Assembly: GCA_050942995.1 (NCBI GenBank)
Contig: JBMNOI010000105.1
Span: 1-13,219, forward strand
Direction of reading: 5' to 3'
Length of the DNA: 13,219 bases
From: JBMNOI01 sp050942995
Lineage (GTDB): Bacteria > Chloroflexota > Anaerolineae > UBA1429
The notes below the pieces were generated by a model that had not been told where the DNA came from, did not search any database, and was given only the letters and a program-made list of their open reading frames with translations. The position numbers were made by a program, and so were the translations under genes. Of this stretch, positions 5,151 through 12,108 are shown in pieces (positions within the stretch are counted from its first letter, which is position 1; each line of letters starts with the position of its first letter).

Positions 5151-7328
5151 ATGGAGCTGATAGAACAACGCGCACCGGCCACCTGCTACCGGCTCGAGAC
5201 GACAGAGGCCGACCTGCAAGCCATCGCGCCGAATGCCCTGATCCGCATGCTGGCGTTATTGCATCTGATTCGCGAGTTCGAGAATCGGGTGCTGGATCTC
5301 AAAGAGACCGATCTGGTGCACGGCCCCGCCCACACCAGTGTGGGACAGGAGGCAGTGGCCGCAGCGGTGGCCGTGGCCCTTCGAGGCGACGACATGGTCG
5401 GCTCCACCCACCGGGCGCACGGCCACTTTTTGGCCAAGGCGCTCGAATATTACGCCCCGCGAGATTACGAGCCGCTACGAGACGGCCTGACCCCGCCCAT
5501 GCAACGGGCGGTGAACCGCACGCTGGCCGAAATTATGGGATTGCGCGAGGGCTGGTGTGGCGGACGCGGCGGCTCGATGCATCTGTACGACGGCGAGTCG
5601 GGCAATCTGGGATCGAACGCCATCGTGGGCGGCGGCATCCCTCTGGCCACCGGTGCGGCCTGGGCTCAGCGGTTACAGGGCACCGATCGTGTAGTGGTGT
5701 CATTCTTTGGCGATGGAGCCATCAACCAGGGATGTTTTCACGAAGTCGCCAATATGGCCGCCCTGTGGGGCGTGCCGGTGCTCTACTTGGTCGAGAATAA
5801 CCTCTATGCCGTGGGCACCCACACCGCTGAATCATCGGTGGTGAGCGATCTGGCGCTGCGAGCGTTGGGCTATGGCTTTGACAGCATGATCGTCGACGGA
5901 ATGGACCCTGTGGCCATGTACACGGCCGTTCGCCACGTGGTAGAGGGCATGCGCCGGCAGTCAGGACCATACCTTGTCGAGGCCAAAACCTATCGCCACT
6001 ATCACCACGCCGGACGCCTGGCCGGCAGCCTGTTCGGCTATCGTTCCAAAGACGAAGAGGCCGATTGGCAGATGCGCGATCCGCTGGCGGCCTATCCTCA
6101 GACCCTGTTGCGGCACGGCATCATCGCGCCGGGAGACAACGAGCGGCTGGCGGCCATGGCCCGTGCGGCGATCGAAGAGGCCACCGAGCGCTACACCGAG
6201 AAAAAGCAGGACGGCGCCCGGATAATCCCCGCCGCCCACTGGCCCGAGCCCGAATCGGCCGTGCGCGACGTACGCTGCGATGACGATGCGCCGGTCGGTA
6301 TTACCTATCGCGAGAGGGAGGATTTCACCCGCTTTCGGAAGATGACTTTTGTGCAGGCCATTGCCGGGGCCACACGGCACAATATGGAACGCGACGAAAG
6401 AGTGTTCGTGCTGGGTGAAGAGGTGGCCAACCTGCGAGGCGGGGCCTATGGTGCCACCCGGGGGATCAAAGAGGTATATCCCCAACGGCTCATCAACACC
6501 CCCATCTCTGAAACGGGCTTTGTGGGCATGGCCGGCGGCGCGGCGTCGGTGGGGTTGCGCCCCATCGTCGAGATCATGTATCCCGATTTCGCCCTCATGG
6601 CCTCTGACCAGTTGTTCAATCAGATCGGCAAGCTGCGACACATGTACGGCGGGCGCATCTGCTTCCCGCTGCTGGTTCGCACCCGGGTGGGCATCGGGTT
6701 CGGCTATGGCGGGCAGCACTCGATGGATCCCGGCGGACTGTTCGGCCTGTTCTCCGGCTGGCGTGTTATCGCCCCGTCCAACGCCTTTGACTATATCGGG
6801 CTGTTCAACACCGCCATGCGCTTGAATGACCCGGTGCTCATCATCGAGCATGGCATGCTGTACGATCGGGAAGATCAGGTGCCGGCCGACACCATGGATT
6901 ACTATATCCCCTACGGCCGGGCCCGGGTGGTGCGTCCCGGACGCGATGTGACGGTGTTGACCTATATGACAGGTGTGGCACAGTGCCTGCGTGTGGCCGA
7001 CGAGCTGGAAGCCGAGGGAATCAGCGCCGAGGTCATCGACCTGCGTACTCTGGACTATTCGGGCATGGACTATGCCACCATCGGCGAATCGTTGCGCAAA
7101 ACGGGCGCCGTCGTCATCGTCGAGCAGAGTCCCCGCAGCCTTTCGTTGAGCGGGCGGATCGCCGACGAGATACAGGAACGCTTTTTCGACGACCTGGATT
7201 GCCCGGTGGGCAAGATAACCGGCCTGGATGTGCCGCCGCCGGTATCGAAACAGCTGGAAGCGGCCGTGCTCCCCTCATTGAACGATATTCGTGCGGCCAT
7301 CGAAAAGGGAGGCCGGCACATGTTATAA
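5151..7328 (+). CDS. Fused alpha-beta E1 of a 2-oxoacid/acetoin dehydrogenase complex (thiamine diphosphate-dependent)
   Basis: I place the start at ATG 5151 (GGAG 5 nt upstream). The frame is open to 5043, but that start would overlap the VOC gene and add 36 unconserved residues. The product is 725 aa. The alpha half spans about 30-355: STHRAHGH (85-92), the thiamine/Mg motif GDGA (187-190) with NN at 216-217, then YR-14-YRSKDEEADW (281-306). A linker covers about 356-395. The beta half spans about 396-720: PISE with E454 as the likely thiamine-activating glutamate, GGQHSM with H523, and a transketolase C-terminal domain from about 590. E1 decarboxylates a 2-oxoacid, or cleaves acetoin, and passes the acyl group to lipoyl-E2. 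The RDPL-type alpha tail reminds me of acetoin dehydrogenase. Subunits are usually separate genes, so the fusion is notable. No E2 or E3 is encoded nearby. Confidence 0.9.
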   Translation: MELIEQRAPATCYRLETTEADLQAIAPNALIRMLALLHLIREFENRVLDLKETDLVHGPAHTSVGQEAVAAAVAVALRGDDMVGSTHRAHGHFLAKALEYYAPRDYEPLRDGLTPPMQRAVNRTLAEIMGLREGWCGGRGGSMHLYDGESGNLGSNAIVGGGIPLATGAAWAQRLQGTDRVVVSFFGDGAINQGCFHEVANMAALWGVPVLYLVENNLYAVGTHTAESSVVSDLALRALGYGFDSMIVDGMDPVAMYTAVRHVVEGMRRQSGPYLVEAKTYRHYHHAGRLAGSLFGYRSKDEEADWQMRDPLAAYPQTLLRHGIIAPGDNERLAAMARAAIEEATERYTEKKQDGARIIPAAHWPEPESAVRDVRCDDDAPVGITYREREDFTRFRKMTFVQAIAGATRHNMERDERVFVLGEEVANLRGGAYGATRGIKEVYPQRLINTPISETGFVGMAGGAASVGLRPIVEIMYPDFALMASDQLFNQIGKLRHMYGGRICFPLLVRTRVGIGFGYGGQHSMDPGGLFGLFSGWRVIAPSNAFDYIGLFNTAMRLNDPVLIIEHGMLYDREDQVPADTMDYYIPYGRARVVRPGRDVTVLTYMTGVAQCLRVADELEAEGISAEVIDLRTLDYSGMDYATIGESLRKTGAVVIVEQSPRSLSLSGRIADEIQERFFDDLDCPVGKITGLDVPPPVSKQLEAAVLPSLNDIRAAIEKGGRHML

Positions 7329-7568
7329 AACCATATCGCCATCCAAAAGGTGTTTTTGCCAGACAGGCCAACTGCATATATCCTTTATTATAACGACCGG
7401 GACATTCGTCATCCCTCTCTACTCTGTCGCTATGGCTCCCCCCGCCATATGAATGTCCCGGGGCGTTCGATTTAGCGGTGAACCGATCGATCGTCCCATC
7501 ACATCAATCCTGCATTTTCCTTTCTCACACCTTTCACATGCAACGGGGCAAACTGCAAAGAGAAGTAG
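7329..7568 (+). other. Intergenic region between the catabolic and signalling operons, no gene seen
   Basis: Apart from the nested hairpin at 7397-7461 I see no coding region or known RNA. The stretch 7462-7568 is pyrimidine-rich in places and lower in GC than the genes. A TATTAT box at 7386-7391 lies about 6 nt before the hairpin but lacks a recognisable -35. Confidence 0.4.
7397..7461 (+). terminator. Nested inverted repeat after the E1 gene, possible end of the catabolic operon
   Basis: Outer arms CCGGGACATTC (7397-7407) and GAATGTCCCGG (7451-7461) form a perfect 11-bp stem. Inside, TATGGC (7431-7436) and GCCATA (7444-7449) form a 6-bp hairpin with a 7-nt loop, stacked one base from the outer stem. 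A pyrimidine-rich 23-nt strand (7408-7430) bulges on the left. There is no downstream T-run, so it is not a textbook rho-independent terminator. It could be an mRNA 3' end, a small structured RNA, or a short inverted-repeat element without visible target duplication. Confidence 0.45.
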
Positions 7569-7585
7569 AAGATGTAGATCATCTT
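7569..7585 (+). promoter_or_regulatory. Dyad operator candidate upstream of the kaiB-kinase promoter
   Basis: AAGATG (7569-7574), TAGAT, CATCTT (7580-7585) is a perfect 6-bp dyad about 30 nt upstream of the -10 box. The core GATGTAGATCAT (7571-7582) recurs exactly at 9851-9862, just before the second kinase gene. Position just upstream of a promoter would fit an activator or upstream repressor site. Confidence 0.4.
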
Positions 7586-7614
7586 ATATAACCATGTTCA
7601 TTTATGGACGGCTA

Positions 7615-7623
7615 TGGTATAAT
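7615..7623 (+). promoter_or_regulatory. Extended -10 promoter of the kaiB-kinase operon
   Basis: TGGTATAAT gives a perfect -10 box (7618-7623) with the TGn extension. The -35 position (TGTTCA, 7595-7600, 17-bp spacing) matches consensus at only 3 of 6 bases, which is normal for extended -10 promoters. Predicted transcription start is near 7630. Confidence 0.7.
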
Positions 7624-7629
7624 AGGCTG

Positions 7630-7812
7630 CCGGCACGATATGGCCGGAGGATGTGGGGGAAAATCGTCCGATGAAAGAAGATAACAGCAGCCAGATCGGA
7701 TCCTGACCGGCAGATCTTTTAGCCCTGTCGGCAGGATAACCACCGACAAAGAATCCGTCTTGGAAACGGGTTCCTTTCGACAATCTTGCGTTACCCAAAG
7801 GGGGAACCTGCA
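7630..7812 (+). promoter_or_regulatory. Structured 5' leader of the kaiB-kinase operon
   Basis: About 180 nt separate the predicted start site from the KaiB start. TGTCGG (7726-7731) pairs with CCGACA (7743-7748) around 11 nt. Next, AAAG-AATCCGT (7748-7758) pairs with ACGGGTT-C-CTTT (7766-7777) with one bulge and one G-T pair. CTGCCGG (7626-7632) could pair with CCGGCAG (7707-7713), enclosing an 80-nt domain. The last hairpin ends about 20 nt before the Shine-Dalgarno. I do not recognise a known riboswitch class, and there is no long reading frame with a Shine-Dalgarno in it. Confidence 0.4.
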
Positions 7813-8145
7813 ATGAACCAGCCCACGGAAGAAGGCGCATCGGCCGTGGCCGGCGCCGGGGGGACCGTGGTATTACGACTCTATGTCGCCAATGAGGCGC
7901 CACATTCAAAGCGAGCACTCGCCAATCTACAGTCTATCTGTAAGCAATGTTCGAAGAATCGTCATTGTCGTATCGAGGTAGTCGATGCACTCGAGGAGCC
8001 GCAGCGTGCCCTCGAGGACGGCGTTCTGGTTGTCCCAACTCTCATCAAGCTCTCGCCGGAACCCATCCGTCGACTCGTCGGCGAGCTCAAGGATACAGAG
8101 CGAGTGCTCTGCGCGCTCGAGTTGGGAGGAGAGCAACGTGGATGA
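7813..8145 (+). CDS. KaiB-family protein (thioredoxin-like fold), stand-alone
   Basis: A 110-aa protein starting at ATG 7813 with AAGGGGG 8 nt upstream; an in-frame ATG at 7786 lacks a good ribosome site. Residues 19-104 match the KaiB domain closely: LRLYVANEAPHSKRAL (21-36), IEVVDALEEPQ (54-64), the cis-proline loop VPTL (74-77), then IKLSPEPIRRLVGELKD (78-94) and VLCALEL (98-104). The R-x-x-x-G-x-L-x-D core resembles true KaiB more than the SasA sensor domain. KaiB binds the KaiC ATPase in cyanobacterial clocks; relatives in non-phototrophs pair with kinases or have unclear roles. It has C43-K-Q-C46, C52 and C100; the CxxC is in the first helix region, not at the usual thioredoxin site. 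The stop overlaps the next gene, a kinase, by 8 nt, pointing to a joint function. No kaiC or kaiA is present. Confidence 0.88.
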   Translation: MNQPTEEGASAVAGAGGTVVLRLYVANEAPHSKRALANLQSICKQCSKNRHCRIEVVDALEEPQRALEDGVLVVPTLIKLSPEPIRRLVGELKDTERVLCALELGGEQRG

Positions 8146-9814
8146 TAACCTATCCGCACCACAAAAAGTACCCGCAGAGAACCTGATAACTGAACTGGTC
8201 AAACGACTGGCCGAGACTGAAACCGCCCTGGAAGATGCCGTCGACGGTCAGGTTGACGCCGTCATCATCCCGGAAAGCGCCACACCATATCTCCTGCATC
8301 GTGCCCAGCAGGCGCTGCGTGAGAATGAAAAGAGCCTGCGCCTGCTGGTCGAACAGTTACCGGCTCTTGTATGGACGACCGATTCACAGCTAACCATCAC
8401 CTCATGCCGCGGAGCCTATCTGGCGCATGCCGGGCTACAACCTCACGCATTAGTAGGCAAGACCCTGGGCAGCGATACATGCCCGGGTGAGGTCGACGCC
8501 GAGATCGAATCCTATCATCGTCGCACCCTTGAAGGCGTTTCGCAGCGCTACGAAATAACGATAAATGACCGCCATTATCAATGCCACATCGAGCCCCTGT
8601 ACGATGCGCAGGGGGATGACATCCAGGGTGTGATCGGCGTTGCGCTGGATATCACCGAACGCAAACAGGCCGAGGAATCGCTCGCCCGGCGCCACCACGA
8701 CCTGAGCGTGCTCAACGCCATTACCACCGCCGCCACAAGCACCCTCGATCTGGGCGAGACGCTGAGCACCCTCCAGGAATTACTCGCATCGGCGGAGAAT
8801 ATGCCCGGAGGCACCCTCTATCTCTTCGAGTGGGGTCGGCCCGAGCCCTGTGAGGGCATTCACTGGGGCATCTCGGATGAGACGGCCCGGTCGTTCCGGG
8901 AGGCCGCCGCCCTCTATTTTCAAGCGTTTGCCGCCGGCCACACAGCACAGCGCTACCAGAGCGGCGATGGCGATATGCCGGGCTGCATCCTGATTCCGCT
9001 GATGACTGAGGACAACCTGCTGGGTGTGCTCTGCCTGTTACAAGATACCGATACCGACCGGGCGCAATACAGCTTTCGTGAGACACTGGCCCGGCAGATC
9101 GGCATCGCCATACAGAACTCCCGCCTGTACGAGCAGGTACGATCGGGCCATGAGCGGCTGCAGGCCCTCTCGCGGCGACTGGTTGAGACACAGGAGGCCG
9201 AGCGGCGTTACATTGCCCGTGAGCTACACGACGAAGTCGGACAGGTGCTTACCGGGCTCAACATTATCCTGGAGATAGCCAAGCGCCTGCCGACGGAGGC
9301 CATTCGGACCAGCCTGGATGAGGCGCAGGAGCGCGTGTACGAGATCATCGATCAGGTTCGGCGCATGTCGTTGGATCTGCGCCCCCCCATGCTGGATGAC
9401 CTGGGACTGCTCTCGGCGCTGCGCTGGCATTTCGACCGTTACACGGCCCAAACAGAGGTCGAGGTTCATTTCGACTGTGACGAGGGCGAGCCGGACATCG
9501 AAGGAGAGGCCGCGCTGGCCATCTATCGCATCATCCAGGAGGCGCTCACTAACATTGCGCGTCATGCCCGGGTTCGCGCGGCCTATGTGTCGCTGCGCAC
9601 CGAGGGAGACAGGATGAGACTCCAGATCACCGACCGCGGCGTGGGCTTTGACCCGCACACGGTACTGGCGGCCGGCACATCCGTCGGTCTGGCGGGCATG
9701 GCGGAGCGTGTCGCCCTGCTGGGTGGAGATCTGGCAATCGAAACCGAACCGGGCAATGGCACCAGATTGTGTGTTGATTTTCCCCTGCATCGCATCCAAG
9801 AGTCAACAAAATAA
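8138..9814 (+). CDS. Soluble PAS-GAF sensor histidine kinase, NarL-type transmitter (HisKA_3 + HATPase_c)
   Basis: The start is GTG 8138, with GGGAGGA 7 nt upstream and an 8-nt overlap with the KaiB gene. The frame is open to 7985, but those codons lie inside the KaiB gene. The product is 558 aa with no membrane segment. An N-terminal helix plus DGQVDAVIIPESATPYLL (36-53) precedes a PAS domain (about 65-178, ending VALDITERKQ). A GAF domain covers about 185-332. The HisKA_3 dimerisation/phosphoacceptor region is about 340-425 with H364 in ARELHDEVGQ. HATPase_c follows, with N-box QEALTNIARHA (E468, N472), D499-R-G-V-G503 and GLAGMAERV (517-525). Such kinases phosphorylate NarL/FixJ-type regulators; none is in the window. 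Tight coupling to kaiB suggests KaiB is a partner or sensor module. Confidence 0.92.
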   Translation: MDDNLSAPQKVPAENLITELVKRLAETETALEDAVDGQVDAVIIPESATPYLLHRAQQALRENEKSLRLLVEQLPALVWTTDSQLTITSCRGAYLAHAGLQPHALVGKTLGSDTCPGEVDAEIESYHRRTLEGVSQRYEITINDRHYQCHIEPLYDAQGDDIQGVIGVALDITERKQAEESLARRHHDLSVLNAITTAATSTLDLGETLSTLQELLASAENMPGGTLYLFEWGRPEPCEGIHWGISDETARSFREAAALYFQAFAAGHTAQRYQSGDGDMPGCILIPLMTEDNLLGVLCLLQDTDTDRAQYSFRETLARQIGIAIQNSRLYEQVRSGHERLQALSRRLVETQEAERRYIARELHDEVGQVLTGLNIILEIAKRLPTEAIRTSLDEAQERVYEIIDQVRRMSLDLRPPMLDDLGLLSALRWHFDRYTAQTEVEVHFDCDEGEPDIEGEAALAIYRIIQEALTNIARHARVRAAYVSLRTEGDRMRLQITDRGVGFDPHTVLAAGTSVGLAGMAERVALLGGDLAIETEPGNGTRLCVDFPLHRIQESTK

Positions 9815-9850
9815 CAACCTATCAAGAGGGGGCGAATCTATGATTGAGGC

Positions 9851-9862
9851 GATGTAGATCAT
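9851..9862 (+). repeat. Second copy of the 12-bp GATGTAGATCAT motif, in the gap between the kinases
   Basis: It matches 7571-7582 exactly. It lies in the 80-nt gap between the two kinase genes, 32 nt before the second start. The flanking dyad seen at copy 1 is not preserved here. A five-codon open frame with its own Shine-Dalgarno (GAGGGGG; ATG at 9840, stop TAG at 9855-9857) overlaps it. A small stem CCGGC/GCCGG follows within 9865-9879. No promoter is obvious. Confidence 0.3.
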
Positions 9863-9894
9863 AACCGGCTCAGGGCCGGGCGAGGAAAATAGAG

Positions 9895-12108
9895 GTGTTC
9901 TGGATATATACTCCTTACTACTGGCCCCCCCTTATCGCCGGACTGGTATCACTGGCGTTGGCGATTTATATGCGGAGATGGCGTCCGGTATCGGGTGATA
10001 AGGTACTCTTTTGGTTGTTGCTGGCCATCACTTACTGGTCGTTCGTGCATACGCTGGAGGTAGGCGCTGCGACTCTGCCGAGCAAGCTGTTCCTGGCTGA
10101 TATCCAGTATCCGGCCATCGTCAGCCTGCCCGTCCTGTGGTTCGTCTTTGTGTTGCGTTACTCCGGCTGGGACCGTCGCCCCTCAAGAAATCAGATCCTC
10201 GCCCTCTCAGTGTTGCCCGCCATCACCCTGCTTTTGCTGTGGACGAATCCTTATCACGGCCTCATGCGAGAGAGCGTTGCATTGGACACCACCGGCCCGA
10301 TCTCTGTACTGGTTACCGATTATGGCCTGTGGTTCTGGGTGCACACCGCCTATTCGTACCTTCTGTTGCTCGGCGGCACCCTGGTCGCCATGCAGATGAT
10401 CTTTAGCGCCACCAGGCCCTATATCGGGCAATCGCTTTCGCTGGCTACAGCGACGTTGTTCCCCCTGGTAGGCAACACTTTATTTTTGCTACAGGTTCCA
10501 CCGAGCCCTTACGTCGATACCACATTGTCCGGCATCACACTTTCGTGCGCCCTCATCGCTTGGGGCATGCATCGATACGGGCTGATGGATATCGTCCCTG
10601 CATCACGACTGGCCATCATCGAGGGGATGAAGGACGGCCTGCTGGTGCTGGATCTGCATGGCCGGGTGGTGGACGTCAATGCGGCGATGCTGGACATTCT
10701 GAACGTCGAGGCCGAGGACATCATCGGCGAATCGCTCGCGTGGGTGCTCCCCGAGATCGCCATAGCCAAAGATCGGAAAGAGCGCTATGCCGATGTGATC
10801 CAGGGTGAGGGGGAATCGCTACGAATCTACGAGCCCTCGGTGACACCGTTGAGTGGTCGGAGCGGTCGCCCGGCCGGACACCTGATTATGCTGAACGACG
10901 TCACCGAGCAACGTCAGGCCGAGGAGGCGATCAATCGGCGAAACAAGAGGCTCGCGGCGTTGAACACCATCGCCGCCTCGGTAAGCGCCTCGCTGGAATT
11001 GGACGAGGTCATCGACACGATCCGACAGGTGCTGTCCGATTCGTTGGATATTCCCTGTGGCGCACTATTTCTGCATAATCCAGCAAAAGAGAGGCTCGAA
11101 CTGGAAAAAGAATGGGGCCTGACCGCTGAGATGCGGGCCGCACTGAGCAATTATCCCATTATCACCACCTATAGCGGCGCCCAATGGCGTGGGGGGTTGC
11201 CCGGTATCACCGGACTCCCCTATTATGGCGCCTGCAAAAAGATCGCCCGTAGCTCTTCCGTCTGGTGTCAAATCATCGGCCTGCCCCTGGTAGCACGAGG
11301 TGCTCTGCAGGGAATGCTCCAGCTATTCGTTCGGGCACCGGCCACCTTTGGCGAGGACGATATCGCCGCTCTGGGCACGCTGGCCCAGCAGACCGGCACG
11401 GCCATACACAATGCGCGCCTTTATGGGGGATTGCGCAGTGATGCCCGCCAGCTCCAGGCGCTTTCGAGGCACCTGGTGGAAGCGCAAGAAGCCGAGCGCC
11501 GCGATATTGCCCGTGAACTGCACGATAACGTGGGTCAGGTGCTGGCCGCGCTGACCTTTGTCCTGGAGTACACGAAATATCTACTCCCCGAGCCGATCAG
11601 CACCAGCCTGAGCGAAGCGCAGCAACGTATCAGCGAGCTGGTGGAGCAGGTGAGCGAGATGTCTCTGTTGCTACGCCCCGCCGTTCTGGACGAACTGGGC
11701 CTGCTGGCCGCGCTGCGGTCTCTATTTAGCCGTTACACCGCTCAAACCGATATTAAGGTCCATTTCGATGCCGACGATCCCTTCATAGAGCCCGATCTCG
11801 ATATCGCCGTGGCGATTTATCGTGTCGCGCAAGAGGCGCTGAACAATGTGGCACGCCACGCCAACGTCGACGAGGTAGATGTGACCTTGCACACCGATTC
11901 ATATGATGTTATGCTCAATGTATATGATCCGGGCATCGGCTTTGATACACAGGAAATGATGGCCGACCGACAGGCCGGCGGTTTGATGAATTTGCGAGAG
12001 CGGATAAAAGCACTCGGAGGAACGCTCGATATCCAATCGGTGCCGGGAGATGGCACGACGCTGATCGTCCGGCTACCTGTGCGACAACCAGAGGACGGTG
12101 CAACATGA
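9895..12108 (+). CDS. Membrane 7TM-PAS-GAF sensor histidine kinase, NarL-type transmitter
   Basis: A 737-aa protein starting at GTG 9895, with GAGGA 8 nt upstream. Residues 1-228 hold about seven hydrophobic helices (roughly 10-26, 37-55, 70-89, 99-117, 145-170, 178-200, 208-226) and the WTNPYHGLM motif (116-124), matching the HisKA_7TM sensor family. A PAS domain (about 236-340, ending LNDVTEQRQ) and a GAF domain (about 350-510) follow. The HisKA_3 region has H543 in ARELHDNVGQ. HATPase_c has N-box QEALNNVARHA (E647, N651), D678-P-G-I-G682 and GGLMNLRERI (695-704). From PAS onward it is paralogous to the upstream kinase: both share the order of domains, RYTAQT and LHDxVGQVL. It probably senses a membrane or extracytoplasmic cue. 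The cognate response regulator is not in the window. Confidence 0.92.
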   Translation: MFWIYTPYYWPPLIAGLVSLALAIYMRRWRPVSGDKVLFWLLLAITYWSFVHTLEVGAATLPSKLFLADIQYPAIVSLPVLWFVFVLRYSGWDRRPSRNQILALSVLPAITLLLLWTNPYHGLMRESVALDTTGPISVLVTDYGLWFWVHTAYSYLLLLGGTLVAMQMIFSATRPYIGQSLSLATATLFPLVGNTLFLLQVPPSPYVDTTLSGITLSCALIAWGMHRYGLMDIVPASRLAIIEGMKDGLLVLDLHGRVVDVNAAMLDILNVEAEDIIGESLAWVLPEIAIAKDRKERYADVIQGEGESLRIYEPSVTPLSGRSGRPAGHLIMLNDVTEQRQAEEAINRRNKRLAALNTIAASVSASLELDEVIDTIRQVLSDSLDIPCGALFLHNPAKERLELEKEWGLTAEMRAALSNYPIITTYSGAQWRGGLPGITGLPYYGACKKIARSSSVWCQIIGLPLVARGALQGMLQLFVRAPATFGEDDIAALGTLAQQTGTAIHNARLYGGLRSDARQLQALSRHLVEAQEAERRDIARELHDNVGQVLAALTFVLEYTKYLLPEPISTSLSEAQQRISELVEQVSEMSLLLRPAVLDELGLLAALRSLFSRYTAQTDIKVHFDADDPFIEPDLDIAVAIYRVAQEALNNVARHANVDEVDVTLHTDSYDVMLNVYDPGIGFDTQEMMADRQAGGLMNLRERIKALGGTLDIQSVPGDGTTLIVRLPVRQPEDGAT

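Noticed and set aside
5961..6851. 296-codon minus-strand frame
   Set aside because: Antisense to the conserved E1 fusion gene, no recognisable domain.
7752..7772. GAACCCGTTTCC on the minus strand, partly like the AGAACCCGGTTGA operator
   Set aside because: Mismatch in the core dyad, and it is better explained as one arm of a leader hairpin.
7630..7812. Known riboswitch classes (c-di-GMP, cobalamin, c-di-AMP) in the kaiB leader
   Set aside because: None of the conserved core motifs I remember for those classes is present.
9840..9857. Five-codon open frame MIEAM before the second kinase
   Set aside because: It has a good ribosome site, but is too short to tell from chance and shows no leader-peptide bias.
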